From positions 1-57,748 of the forward strand of contig JAHCJT010000002.1 of NCBI GenBank assembly GCA_026126245.1: a stretch of DNA of 57,748 bases. The letters are read 5' to 3'. Origin of the DNA: Alphaproteobacteria bacterium. GTDB taxonomy: Bacteria > Pseudomonadota > Alphaproteobacteria > Reyranellales > Reyranellaceae. Position numbers and translations under genes: made by a program. The notes beneath the pieces were generated by a model, which saw only the letters and a program-made list of their open reading frames with translations, was not told the origin of the DNA and searched no databases. Below are positions 1-8,466 of the stretch, piece after piece (position 1 is the first letter of the stretch; each line of letters begins with the position of its first letter).

Positions 1-704
1 TCCTCGAAATCGAGCGACTTGACCGATGTGTAGGGAGGTACGGCGTAGATCCGCTTTTCGCGCCCGGCGCCGAAGAGCTGCAGGGCCGGCATGCGGTCCA
101 TCTTGGGATTGTCGAACTTGGGGATCGGCGAGGGCCGCATGAGATAGCGACCATTGACCAGCACGGGATAGTCGTAGGCCGTCTCGATGCGGCCGAAACG
201 CACGATATCCTCGTAGAGTTTCACATGCATGGCGCCATACTCGGCCAGCCCGTGCATCTTGCAGGTTTCCGCCTCGCGTGGTTCGAGCCAGCGCAGCGGC
301 TCGGGGATCGGCACCTGGTAGACGATGATCTGGTCGTCGCGAAGCCTGGCTTCGGGAATGCGGTGGCGCGTCTGCACGATGCTCGCTGCCTCCGTGCGCT
401 CCGTCGTCTCGACGCCCGTCATGCGCCGGAAGAAGGCGCGGATGCTGACGGCGTTGGTCGTGTCATCGGCGCCCTGGTCGATCACCTTCAACGTGTCGCC
501 ACGGCCGATCACCGATGCGGTCACCTGGATGCCGCCGGTGCCCCAGCCATAGCTCAGCGGCATTTCGCGGCTGCCGAACGGGATCTGATGTCCGGGGATC
601 GCCACGGCCTTGAGGATGGCGCGGCGAACCATCCGCTTGGTCTGCTCGTCAAGGAAGGCGAAGTTGTAGCCCTGCTCGGCGGCAGGTGAGGTATTGGCGC
701 TCAT
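1..704 (-). CDS. phnJ: C-P lyase core subunit PhnJ, partial (C-terminus beyond left edge)
   Basis: PhnJ is the radical-SAM subunit that cleaves the carbon-phosphorus bond of ribose-1-phosphonate 5-phosphate within the cytoplasmic PhnGHIJ core complex. The visible 234 residues read as PhnJ, including the segment LSYGWGTGGIQVTAS near residue 50 and the DQGADDTTNAVSIR region that follows. The cysteines that hold the 4Fe-4S cluster in this family lie near the C-terminus and fall outside the window, so catalytic competence cannot be checked here. The ATG at 704-702 overlaps the phnI stop (ATGA), which fixes the start and implies translational coupling. Other phn genes, such as phnKLM, probably continue to the left; that is inference. 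Confidence 0.95.
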   Translation of the reverse strand, partial: MSANTSPAAEQGYNFAFLDEQTKRMVRRAILKAVAIPGHQIPFGSREMPLSYGWGTGGIQVTASVIGRGDTLKVIDQGADDTTNAVSIRAFFRRMTGVETTERTEAASIVQTRHRIPEARLRDDQIIVYQVPIPEPLRWLEPREAETCKMHGLAEYGAMHVKLYEDIVRFGRIETAYDYPVLVNGRYLMRPSPIPKFDNPKMDRMPALQLFGAGREKRIYAVPPYTSVKSLDFE

Positions 705-1801
705 TCCGCCGCCTCCGCCAGGGGCTTGGCTGCCGCCTCGGCGGCCCGCCGCATGCCGCGCACGACGTTCAGTTCGGACTGGAAATCGACGTAGTGCGGC
801 AGCTTGAGGTGCTGCACGAAGCCCTGCGCTTCGACGTTGTCGCTGTGATAGAGCACGAACTCGATGTCCTGGGCCGGCGACGTTGCCTCCTCGCCCAGCT
901 CTTCGGTGCGTAGCGCCCGGTCGACCAGCGCCATGGCCATCGCCTTGCGCTCGCCCTGGCCGAAGCTGACGCCGTAGCCGCGGGTGAATTGCGGCGGCTC
1001 GCTCTTCGAGCCGGCGAACTGGTTGACCATCTGGCACTCGGTCAGTTCGATATCGCCCAGCTCGATGGCGAAGCCTAGCTCGGGCGGCTCGAACTCGACC
1101 ACGACCTCGCCATTGCGGATTTCGCCGGCGAACGGATGATTGCGCCCGTAGCCGCGCTGCGTCGAATAACCCAGCGCCAGCAGGAAACCTTCGTCACCGC
1201 GGGCCAGGTTCTGCAATCGCATGGCGCGCGACGCGGGAAACCGCAACGGCTCGCGCGTGAGATCGGCCGGCGGCGGTTCGTCGGCCGGCGCGACCTGGGT
1301 CTCGATCAGGCCTTCCCGGTTGAGCACGTCGATGACGCCGGGCAGTGTCTCCGCCAGTGGCGTCGGCGCGCTTGGCGCCGGCGATGGTTGGCCTTCGGCG
1401 GCAAGCGCAAAGTCAAGCAGCCGGTGAGTGTAGTCGAAGGTCGGACCCAGGACCTGACCGCCCGGCACGTCCTTGAAGACCGCCGAGATCCGCCGCCGCA
1501 CGGTCATGCGGGCTGTCTCCAGCGGCAGGCTCGTGCCGAGTCGCGGCAGGGTCGTGCGATAGGCACGCAGCAGGAAGATGGCTTCGACCTGGTCGCCCCT
1601 GGCCTGCTTCAGGGCCAGCGCCGCGAGGTCGGGATCGTAGAGGGAGCCTTCGGTCATCACGCGATCGACCGCCAGACGCTGTTGCTCGCGGATCTGCGCA
1701 ACGCTGAGCTCGGGTACGGCAGGATCGCCACGACGTTCTTCCGCCAGCCAGGCATGCGCGTTGGCAATCGCCCGTTCGCCGCCCTTGACCGCCACGTACA
1801 T
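701..1801 (-). CDS. phnI: C-P lyase core subunit PhnI
   Basis: PhnI (366 aa) belongs to the PhnGHIJ core. With PhnG and PhnH it exchanges the adenine of ATP for a phosphonate, giving the 5-triphosphoribosyl-1-phosphonate. The protein opens with the PhnI-typical MYVAVKGGERAI and carries TARMTVRRRISAVFKDVPGGQ around residue 120. The length matches the family. I chose the ATG at 1801 over upstream in-frame codons because it gives this conserved N-terminus and sits 2 bp after phnH. It overlaps phnJ by 4 bp at its end. It is the third gene of the phnGHIJ operon read leftwards. Confidence 0.96.
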   Translation of the reverse strand: MYVAVKGGERAIANAHAWLAEERRGDPAVPELSVAQIREQQRLAVDRVMTEGSLYDPDLAALALKQARGDQVEAIFLLRAYRTTLPRLGTSLPLETARMTVRRRISAVFKDVPGGQVLGPTFDYTHRLLDFALAAEGQPSPAPSAPTPLAETLPGVIDVLNREGLIETQVAPADEPPPADLTREPLRFPASRAMRLQNLARGDEGFLLALGYSTQRGYGRNHPFAGEIRNGEVVVEFEPPELGFAIELGDIELTECQMVNQFAGSKSEPPQFTRGYGVSFGQGERKAMAMALVDRALRTEELGEEATSPAQDIEFVLYHSDNVEAQGFVQHLKLPHYVDFQSELNVVRGMRRAAEAAAKPLAEAAE

Positions 1802-1803
1802 GA

Positions 1804-2388
1804 TCAGGCCTCCAGGATCGTCGTGCGGGGCAGGGCCGCGACACGCTCGCCGCACGCGAATATGACGTCGACACCGCGCGGAAAGGCGGCCTGCATGGCC
1901 TGCCGATCTCTAGCCCAGGTCTGTGACAGGCCGGCGACCAGGAGTCGCGCCTGCGTCGCGATACCCGGGCCGCGCAAGGTCCAGCCTCCATCGGCCGCCA
2001 GCGCCGCGACCTGCACGATCACGGTGGCACTGGCCTCCGGGACTTCGTCACTGCCCCAGTCGAACGCATCCAGCGCCGGCATCTGCCCGGACGCGACCAC
2101 CACGGCAAACGCGGCCCTCGCCGGCTCTGCCGCGACGGGCGCGCCGGTCTGAAACGTCAGCCAGCCGGCGCCGGGCGTGGCCGCCGCGTCGAGCCAGACC
2201 GGCGTGTCGGCATCGCACAGCGCCAGCAACAGCGCCGCGGTGGCGGCGTCGAACCCCGGTGGCATGGCCCGCGGCGCCGGCAGGGTCACGATACGGCCTG
2301 GATGCGACATGGCGTCCAGCAGACCGCGAAAGGCGCCCTGCGCGTCGTGGACGGCGTCGGCAAAACCGGGCAGCGCGGCGTGGTTCAT
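1804..2388 (-). CDS. phnH: C-P lyase core subunit PhnH
   Basis: PhnH (194 aa) is a core subunit needed with PhnG and PhnI to make the ribose-triphosphate phosphonate ester from ATP. The N-terminal region (residues 5-40) with FRGLLDAMSHPGRI is the family hallmark. The ATG at 2388 is 2 bp after the phnG stop, and the gene ends 2 bp before the phnI start, so the four genes are one compact transcript. A longer in-frame reading upstream would overlap phnG extensively and lacks family similarity, so I rejected it. Confidence 0.95.
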   Translation of the reverse strand: MNHAALPGFADAVHDAQGAFRGLLDAMSHPGRIVTLPAPRAMPPGFDAATAALLLALCDADTPVWLDAAATPGAGWLTFQTGAPVAAEPARAAFAVVVASGQMPALDAFDWGSDEVPEASATVIVQVAALAADGGWTLRGPGIATQARLLVAGLSQTWARDRQAMQAAFPRGVDVIFACGERVAALPRTTILEA

Positions 2389-2390
2389 GG

Positions 2391-2837
2391 CTATCCCCCG
2401 CGGACCACAGTGAAGAAATCGACGCGGGTCGCCGCCGCCCGCGACAGCATCTGCGTGCGCCGTTCCTCGCGGCGTCGCTCGCTCGGGCAAATCACGTCGC
2501 GCTCCAGGCGGTCAGCGTGAGCCGGGTCCTGAAGCAGCGCATCGAAGACCGCAACCAGTTCGGCCTTGCGCCGGTCACGACCCGCCACGTAGCCGACGCC
2601 GACGGTGCCGCTGTCGTTGCGTATGACACAGCGCGTCACGGTCATCTCGCCGAGATTGAACTGGCCACCCGTGCCGCCGGCGCGGCCGCGCACCATCACC
2701 AGCCCCGTCTCGGCCGGCTTGAGCACATCGTAACGCGGCGCCGGATCAAGCCGATCGAGCGACTCCTCCAGCAGCCCGACATCGGCCCGAGCCAGGGCAG
2801 CAAGGCGACGACGGCGATCGGCGGCAGCGTCGGTCAT
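2391..2837 (-). CDS. phnG: C-P lyase core subunit PhnG
   Basis: PhnG (148 aa) is the smallest subunit of the C-P lyase core and the first gene of the phnGHIJ operon here. The ARADVGLLEESLD start region and GGQFNLGEMTVTRC (about residues 58-71) match the family. The ATG at 2837 lies only 23 bp from the nearest arm of a palindrome (2860-2876) that is a good candidate for the PhnF operator, so repression by the divergent regulator would block this promoter. Confidence 0.95.
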   Translation of the reverse strand: MTDAAADRRRRLAALARADVGLLEESLDRLDPAPRYDVLKPAETGLVMVRGRAGGTGGQFNLGEMTVTRCVIRNDSGTVGVGYVAGRDRRKAELVAVFDALLQDPAHADRLERDVICPSERRREERRTQMLSRAAATRVDFFTVVRGG

Positions 2838-2859
2838 TTGAGCCTCGACAATCTCTCGA

Positions 2860-2876
2860 CTTGTCTATACAAGACA
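2860..2876. promoter_or_regulatory. Candidate PhnF operator between phnG and phnF
   Basis: Two overlapping dyads lie here: CTTGT-CTAT-ACAAG (2860-2873) and TGTCT-ATACA-AGACA (2862-2876). The centre, GTCTATAC at 2863-2870, fits the GT-N-TA-N-AC core known for HutC-subfamily GntR operators, and PhnF belongs to that subfamily. The site is 23 bp upstream of phnG and 60 bp upstream of phnF, so one bound dimer could control both directions. Assignment to PhnF is inference from position and motif. Confidence 0.65.
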
Positions 2877-2935
2877 TCTTCACCCTAGCTTCGCGCCATG
2901 ACCATTGCAAGTCCGCTTTGTGAAGGTTCGACGAC

Positions 2936-3655
2936 ATGGTTTCCCCGACGGCCCCGCTTCCGCGCTGGCGCCAGATCGCCGACACGCTGAGTTCGGAAAT
3001 CGGTGCCGGAAAGTGGCAGCCCGGCGATCGCCTGCCCGGCGAGTACGCGCTGGCCGAACGTTTCGGCGTCAACCGGCACACGCTGCGCCAGGCGGTATCG
3101 CACCTCGAGAACGAAGGCCAACTGCGCGCCGAACAGGGCCGCGGCATCTTCGTGCCCGACCCGCCGATCCACTACGCCGTCACGCCGCGTACGCGGTACA
3201 GCGACAATGTCGGACGCGCGCACCGGCGCCCCTCGCGCCGGTTGTTGAAGACGGCTGAGATTCCGGCCGATGCCGCCATCGCTGCGGCGCTGCAGGTGCC
3301 GGTCGAGTCGACGCTGGTCTGGCTCGAGACCTTGAGCCTCGCCGACGAAAGGCCCGTGGGCATCGTCAGCCACTACTTTCTGAAGGCGCGCGTGCCGGAC
3401 ATCGCCGAGGCCTTCCAGGCCGAACGATCGATCACCGCGGCGCTGCGCCGCTGTGGTGTCGCCGACTACAAGCGGCGCACCACGCGCATTTCCGCGCAGC
3501 TGATCTCGGCTGCCGACGCGCGCGTGCTGGGTGTGCGGCGGGGCCGCGCCGTGCTGGTGACCGACAGCATCAACATCGAACCCGACGGCCGGCCGATTGA
3601 CTTCGGCTACGGCCGGATGCTCGGCGATATCATGACGTTCGTGGTCGAATTCTGA
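2936..3655 (+). CDS. phnF: Phosphonate-responsive GntR/HutC-family regulator PhnF
   Basis: This 239-aa protein has an N-terminal winged helix-turn-helix (about residues 9-77, with GDRLPGEYALAERFGVNRHT and the LRAEQGRGIFV wing) and a C-terminal UTRA ligand-binding domain (about residues 95-232, ending with DSINIEPDGRPIDFGYGR). PhnF proteins of this architecture usually repress phn genes and respond to phosphonates or phosphate status. The gene is divergent from phnGHIJ and convergent with phnE2, 47 bp away. A likely autoregulatory palindrome lies at 2860-2876. The effector cannot be read from sequence. Confidence 0.9.
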   Translation: MVSPTAPLPRWRQIADTLSSEIGAGKWQPGDRLPGEYALAERFGVNRHTLRQAVSHLENEGQLRAEQGRGIFVPDPPIHYAVTPRTRYSDNVGRAHRRPSRRLLKTAEIPADAAIAAALQVPVESTLVWLETLSLADERPVGIVSHYFLKARVPDIAEAFQAERSITAALRRCGVADYKRRTTRISAQLISAADARVLGVRRGRAVLVTDSINIEPDGRPIDFGYGRMLGDIMTFVVEF

Positions 3656-3702
3656 GCCCGCCGGGAGGACCGCCGTCGCCTCGCGCTCCGGAGGCACGGC
3701 GC

Positions 3703-4575
3703 CTACGCCATCTCGACACGACGTGAGCCGATCAGGGCCAGACGCAGCCGCGTCGATATCCAGTCGATGGCGGCGACCGCGACAAGGATCAGAATCACGA
3801 TAAAGGCCACGTGCTGGAACTCCAGCACGCGAATCTGCTCGGCCAGATGCAAGCCGATACCACCCGCGCCAACGATACCGATAATGGTCGCCGATCGCGT
3901 GTTGGACTCGATGTAGTAGAGCACCTGGCTTGCCATCACCGGCAGCACACCGGGCAGGATGCCGAAGCGGATGCGGTGCAAAGAGCCGCCACCGGTCGAG
4001 ACGACACCCTCGACCGGACGTTTGTCCGACGCCTCGATCGCCTCCGAAAACAGTTTGCCGAAGGTGCCGAGATCGGAGGTCATCAGGGCCAGCACGCCCG
4101 CGAAGGGTCCGAGGCCGACCACGTTGATCCAGATGAGGGCCCAGACCAGCACGTCGACGCCGCGCAGCGTGTCGAGCGAGCGACGCGACAGGAAGTGCAC
4201 AATGCGGTTGGCCGTCACGTTGCGTGCTGCCAGCAGAGCCACCGGAAGACCGAGCACCGCCGCCAGCATCGTCCCCAGGAAGGCGATCGCCAGCGTCTCG
4301 CCCAATGCCTTGAGGTAGATGACCGCCCGATGGACCGAGCCGGGATCCGGTGGCAGCATCATGGCGAACAGCGACCCGAGCTTGCCGATGCCGTCGAACA
4401 ACCGCGGATTGGCGAACCCCAGCGTCGCCAAGCCGTAAATCAGGAGAGCACCCAGTCCGATATAGGCCGCGATCAGCGCGCGATTTCGGCGCCAGCCCGG
4501 CACGAACACCTCGGGGTAACGCTGCCGCATGGCGGCCACCGCCGTGGCATCGACGGGTTCGCGAATTTCGGTCAC
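3703..4575 (-). CDS. phnE: Phosphonate ABC transporter permease PhnE (second copy)
   Basis: This 290-aa inner-membrane permease has about six hydrophobic segments and the EAA-type coupling loop region around GILPGVLPVMASQ, which contacts the PhnC ATPase. I chose the GTG at 4575 because it overlaps the TGA of the upstream permease gene (GTGA). An in-frame extension upstream has no similarity. It is the last gene of phnC-phnD-phnE1-phnE2. Two adjacent PhnE paralogues probably form a heterodimeric channel, as in other phn transporters with tandem phnE genes. Confidence 0.92.
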   Translation of the reverse strand: MTEIREPVDATAVAAMRQRYPEVFVPGWRRNRALIAAYIGLGALLIYGLATLGFANPRLFDGIGKLGSLFAMMLPPDPGSVHRAVIYLKALGETLAIAFLGTMLAAVLGLPVALLAARNVTANRIVHFLSRRSLDTLRGVDVLVWALIWINVVGLGPFAGVLALMTSDLGTFGKLFSEAIEASDKRPVEGVVSTGGGSLHRIRFGILPGVLPVMASQVLYYIESNTRSATIIGIVGAGGIGLHLAEQIRVLEFQHVAFIVILILVAVAAIDWISTRLRLALIGSRRVEMA

Positions 4576-5456
4576 GCCGCCCCCTGCTCGCCGATCAGGC
4601 GATGGCGGATCCATTCCGTGACGAAGTCAATGATTGCGACGGTGGCGATGATCAGCAGCAGGATCGCCGAGACGTCGGTGTAGTAGAATTTCCGGATCGC
4701 CTCGATCAGGTCCTGACCGATACCGCCGGCGCCGACGAAGCCCAGAATGGAGGCGCCGCGCACATTGATTTCGAAGCGCAGCAACGCATAGCTGACGAAA
4801 TTCGACAGCACCTGGGGCAAGGCACCGAACCGCACCATCACCGGCCAGCCGGCACCGCTAGCGGCCACGCCCTCGACCGGCTTCATGTCGATGTTTTCGG
4901 TCACCTCGAAGAAAAGCTTGCCCAGAGCACCCATGGTGTGGATCGCGACAGCGAGCACGCCCGGCAGCGGGCCCAGGCCGAAGGCGATGACGAAGATCAG
5001 GGCGAACACCAGCTCGGGGAAGGTTCGGCACAGCTCGAAGTAGCGTCGCGTGACGGCGCGTACCACAGGTTGCGGCGACAAGTTGGCGGCCGCCAGAAAA
5101 GCCAGCAACGTGCCGCCGATCGCGCCCAGAGCCGTGCCGACGTAGGCGATCAGCACCGTCTCCAGCAGCAACGACAGCCATCTGCCCAGGCCCCAATACC
5201 ATTCGACCGGATCGGTCCATACCGGACGGCCGTTCTCCAGCACGAAGATCCGGCCGAGGTAGCTGGTGAACTTGTCGATGTTGGCGAACAGCTTGACGAC
5301 GTCGACTTCGGCCGAAACCGCCGACACGAGGATGCAGACGCCGATGCAGGCTGCCACCAGCGCGGCACGCGCCCGCTTGGCGCGCACGGCGTCGCGATAG
5401 CCGCGCTCCATCGCATCGAGGCGCGCGGAGCTCAGCAAGATAGACGGTGACAGCAA
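4572..5456 (-). CDS. phnE: Phosphonate ABC transporter permease PhnE (first copy)
   Basis: This 294-aa integral membrane protein has an N-terminal anchor (about residues 32-50), then a PhnE core including FELCRTFPELVFALIFVIAF and the coupling-loop motif around FGALPQVLSNFVSY. GFVGAGGIGQDL near residue 245 is a conserved PhnE segment. The start at 5456 places it 71 bp after phnD. It overlaps the second permease gene by 4 bp, so the two are translated together. It imports phosphonate with PhnC and PhnD. Confidence 0.92.
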   Translation of the reverse strand: MLSPSILLSSARLDAMERGYRDAVRAKRARAALVAACIGVCILVSAVSAEVDVVKLFANIDKFTSYLGRIFVLENGRPVWTDPVEWYWGLGRWLSLLLETVLIAYVGTALGAIGGTLLAFLAAANLSPQPVVRAVTRRYFELCRTFPELVFALIFVIAFGLGPLPGVLAVAIHTMGALGKLFFEVTENIDMKPVEGVAASGAGWPVMVRFGALPQVLSNFVSYALLRFEINVRGASILGFVGAGGIGQDLIEAIRKFYYTDVSAILLLIIATVAIIDFVTEWIRHRLIGEQGAA

Positions 5457-5527
5457 GAATCCGGGCCCGCGTCGGCCGGAGCCGCCGGTCCCGCGTCACG
5501 CGAGGCCGGCGGACATCCGCGGTCCAA

Positions 5528-6433
5528 TCAGCTCTTGGTCTTGCGCAGCTGGTCGACGAACTTCACGAGTTCGACAACCGGTTCGTAGAACTTGTGGTCG
5601 ACAGTCTTGAACTCGCGGTCCTTGCCGTCCGACAATTTGTCGAAGGCGGCCTTGGCCTTGGTCGGCGATTCAGCGAAGGCCTTGCGGATGGCGGCCTTCA
5701 GGTCGTCCGGCAGATCCTTCAGGTAGGCATAGGGCGAGTTGGCGATCAGGTCCGACTTGAAGATGATGCGGAAGTCCTCCTTCTTGACCATCCCCTTGCT
5801 GACCATGCGGGTCAGGTTGGAGTCGGTTTCGGAGTTGAACCAGTTGGCCGCCACGTCGACGGTCTTCTGGTTCAGGGCGATCACCGCATTCTCGTGGCTG
5901 CCGGTGTAGATGACCTTGGCGAAGTAGGTTTCCGGGTTGATCTTCATCTTGTTGAGGGCGAAACGCGGCATGTTGTTGCCCGACGTCGAATTGGGATCGA
6001 CCAGGCCGAGGTTCTTGCCCTTGAGGTCATCGAGGCTCTTGTAGGGGCTGTCGGCGCGGACATAGAAAACCGAGTAGTAGCCAACCGAGCCGTCGGCGTT
6101 GACGGTCGTGGCGAACGGCTCGACATGGACGCCGGTGATGAAGGCTCGCGCATAGGAGGCCGGACCGTATCCGGCAAGATGGATGTTGCCCGACCGCTGG
6201 CCTTCGATCACGGCGGCGTAGTCGTTGGCGATGCGCAGCGTGACCTTCACGCCCAGCTCTTTGGAGAGGTAGTCGACGAACGGCGCGTAGCGCTCGGTGA
6301 CACCGGAGGCGTTTTCCGCCGGTACGACGGCAAGAACCAGTTCGGGATACTTGGCCTTCCATGACTGTGCGAGGGCGGCGCCGGGCGCGAGCGCGGCGGC
6401 GGCGACAACCATGAACTGGCGACGTTCGAGCAT
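5528..6433 (-). CDS. phnD: Phosphonate ABC transporter periplasmic binding protein PhnD
   Basis: PhnD (301 aa) captures phosphonates in the periplasm and delivers them to the PhnE channel. The N-terminus MLERRQFMVVAAAALAPGAA carries a twin-arginine-like RRQF motif and a hydrophobic stretch ending at ALAQ, so export may be by Tat. The mature part shows PhnD features such as VPAENASGVTERYAPFVDYL and VDPNSTSGNNMPR. The start at 6433 is preferred because a GGAG lies 6 bp upstream; an ATG four codons earlier (6445) is possible. The gene sits between phnC and phnE1. Confidence 0.95.
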   Translation of the reverse strand: MLERRQFMVVAAAALAPGAALAQSWKAKYPELVLAVVPAENASGVTERYAPFVDYLSKELGVKVTLRIANDYAAVIEGQRSGNIHLAGYGPASYARAFITGVHVEPFATTVNADGSVGYYSVFYVRADSPYKSLDDLKGKNLGLVDPNSTSGNNMPRFALNKMKINPETYFAKVIYTGSHENAVIALNQKTVDVAANWFNSETDSNLTRMVSKGMVKKEDFRIIFKSDLIANSPYAYLKDLPDDLKAAIRKAFAESPTKAKAAFDKLSDGKDREFKTVDHKFYEPVVELVKFVDQLRKTKS

Positions 6434-6467
6434 CAGGATCTCCATTCGGGACAACAGGGTCTATGAA

Positions 6468-7304
6468 CTAAGGGGCGCGCACACCAGATGACGCGATCGC
6501 CAGGCGCGGCGGCGCATAGGCGGCAATCGGCACCGGCGCCGGCGCATCGCCGTGCCCCACCGCATCGTCGGCCTCCAGGCCATAGAGCTCGCGGGCACGC
6601 TCGTTCGACAGCACGTCGGGCGTTTCGTCGAGCACCAGACGACCGGCCGCCAGCCCGAGCAGCCGGTCGCAGTACTCGCGGGCGAGGTCGAGACTGTGCA
6701 GGTTGCACATTACGGTGATGCCGAGGTCGCGGTTGATCGATTGCAGCGCGTCCATCACCCGCTGCGTGTTGCGTGGATCGAGCGACGCCACCGGCTCGTC
6801 GGCCAGGATGATGTCGGGATTCTGCACCAGCGCGCGGGCGATCGCGACCCGCTGCTGCTGGCCGCCCGACAGGGTGTCGGCGCGCTGTGAGGCGAGGTGC
6901 GCCATGTCGAAGCGATCCAGCGCCGCCAGTGCCGTCGCCTTGTCCTCGTCGCTCCACAGCTTCAGCAGGGCACGACCGGTCGGCATCCTGAACGAGCGGC
7001 CGATCAGCACATTGGTCAGCACGTCGAGCCGGCCCACGAGGTTGAACTGCTGGAAGATCATGGCGCAGCGAGCCCGCCAGGCGCGCAAGCGACGGCCACG
7101 CAAGGCGCCGATATCGGTCTGCTCGTAGACGATCCGGCCTTCCGAAACCGTCTCCAGACGGTTGATCATGCGCAGCAATGTTGATTTTCCGGCTCCGGAG
7201 CGGCCGATGATGCCGACCAGCTGGCCCTTGGGAATGATGGCGGTAACGCCATCAACCGCCCGTTTGTCGCCATAGCACTTCGTCACCTGCTGCAGCCGTA
7301 GCAT
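6468..7304 (-). CDS. phnC: Phosphonate ABC transporter ATP-binding protein PhnC
   Basis: PhnC (278 aa) powers phosphonate import. Walker A is at residues 34-42 (GRSGAGKST), the Q-loop at FQQ (84-86), the signature LSGGQ at 145-149, Walker B IILADEP at 165-171 and the switch His near 203 in NLHSLD. A C-terminal tail of about 30 residues rich in Ala and Pro has no recognised function. It is the first gene of phnCDE1E2. The 156 bp upstream hold an inverted repeat at 7364-7390 but no clear Pho box that I can see. Confidence 0.95.
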   Translation of the reverse strand: MLRLQQVTKCYGDKRAVDGVTAIIPKGQLVGIIGRSGAGKSTLLRMINRLETVSEGRIVYEQTDIGALRGRRLRAWRARCAMIFQQFNLVGRLDVLTNVLIGRSFRMPTGRALLKLWSDEDKATALAALDRFDMAHLASQRADTLSGGQQQRVAIARALVQNPDIILADEPVASLDPRNTQRVMDALQSINRDLGITVMCNLHSLDLAREYCDRLLGLAAGRLVLDETPDVLSNERARELYGLEADDAVGHGDAPAPVPIAAYAPPRLAIASSGVRAP

Positions 7305-7363
7305 CGCGACCCTCAGCCCTGTCCCGCCTCACCGGTATCTAGCTTTAGCTGCCCGGCCGTGAC

Positions 7364-7390
7364 GGATTGATTGCAGTTCGGTGTCAATCC
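7364..7390. promoter_or_regulatory. Inverted repeat upstream of phnC
   Basis: A perfect 7-bp dyad, GGATTGA and TCAATCC, is separated by 13 bp. It lies 60 bp upstream of phnC and 71 bp downstream of the phosphodiesterase stop. On the minus strand the right arm overlaps a TTGACA (7387-7382) that could serve as a -35 element, but no good -10 follows at 16-18 bp. It may be an operator or a weak terminator; function is not established. Confidence 0.3.
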
Positions 7391-7460
7391 ACAAAGTCCG
7401 CGACCCTCATGAGTCCTGGAGGCGTGCGGCACGAGACGCGCTATCGGTTCGGCCCGGCTG

Positions 7461-8399
7461 TCAGCAGATCAGCCTTCCGGCGCGCTGCGGGTCGACCATG
7501 ACCCACGTGACGATGTCGCGGTCCATCGCATCTATTCGGCGGCTGCCGCCTGCCTCGGATCCGGCGGCCGGTGGCCGGTGGCCGGGGTAGTCGGAATCGA
7601 GGACGAACGGATACGGCCCGGCGAAGTCACCGACATAGGCGGTGTGACTGACCAGCCCGGAATAAGTCGACCACACGTGCAGCTGGTAGGCCGGCGGCTC
7701 CATGCGGAACATCGCCGGACTGTTGTCAGGCACCAGGTCGAGCACGACCTGATGTGCCGTGCTCGGCGCCACCGACGCCAGTGTCCCGGCCCAGCGGGCC
7801 TGGATCGGCCGATGGTGATGGCCGCACAGCACCCGCTCGACGTTGGGAAAGCGCGATACGATATCGGCCATCGCATCGCCGCCGCGACAATTGATGCGGT
7901 CCATGTCGGCAAGCCCGGTGAGGAACGGCGGATGGTGCATGAAGATAACTGTCGGTTCGCCCGGTTCCTGCGACAACTGCTCTTCGAGCCACTGCAGGCG
8001 ATGCCGGCACATCAGGCCATGACCGTCGCCCGGCACCACCGTGTCGAGGCCGATCAGGCGCACGGGCTGGTCTTCGATCGTGTAGTGCAGGAACTCACCG
8101 TTGTCGGGCAGGTAGCCATCGGCTTGGAATACGGCGCGCAGGTTCTCGCGTCGGTCGTGGTTGCCCGGCACCAGATAGACCGGCATCGACAGCGGCCGCA
8201 GCAGGTCGCGAAGCGCCTCGTATTCCGCCGTCAATCCGCATTCGGTCAAATCGCCGGTGGCCAGCACCACGTCGGGTCGGCGATCCAGGTCCATCAGCGC
8301 CTCGACGGCCGCCCGCAGCATCGCGTTGGTGTCGACCCTGTCATTGGCCAGACGGCCGTCGGGACGAACGTGCAGATCGGTAATCTGGGCAATGATCAT
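7461..8399 (-). CDS. Calcineurin-like phosphodiesterase (GpdQ/CpdA family)
   Basis: This 312-aa metallophosphoesterase has all five metal-binding motifs: DLH (D8, H10), GD (D50), GNHD (79-82), the HH pair at 155-156 and GHHH (193-196). The family splits phosphodiesters such as glycerophosphodiesters or cyclic nucleotides. No signal peptide is seen, so it acts in the cytoplasm. It ends an operon-like run after a UgpB/A/E-like importer, which favours a glycerophosphodiester substrate over cAMP; that is inference from context. The ATG at 8399 gives the conserved MIIAQITDLH start; an upstream in-frame TTG is less likely. Confidence 0.88.
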   Translation of the reverse strand: MIIAQITDLHVRPDGRLANDRVDTNAMLRAAVEALMDLDRRPDVVLATGDLTECGLTAEYEALRDLLRPLSMPVYLVPGNHDRRENLRAVFQADGYLPDNGEFLHYTIEDQPVRLIGLDTVVPGDGHGLMCRHRLQWLEEQLSQEPGEPTVIFMHHPPFLTGLADMDRINCRGGDAMADIVSRFPNVERVLCGHHHRPIQARWAGTLASVAPSTAHQVVLDLVPDNSPAMFRMEPPAYQLHVWSTYSGLVSHTAYVGDFAGPYPFVLDSDYPGHRPPAAGSEAGGSRRIDAMDRDIVTWVMVDPQRAGRLIC

Positions 8400-8466
8400 G
8401 GGGCGATCTCGCAACGAAGGGGGAGGACGCGACGGCGCGGCGCCTGGAACGCCGCGCCGTTGCTTG

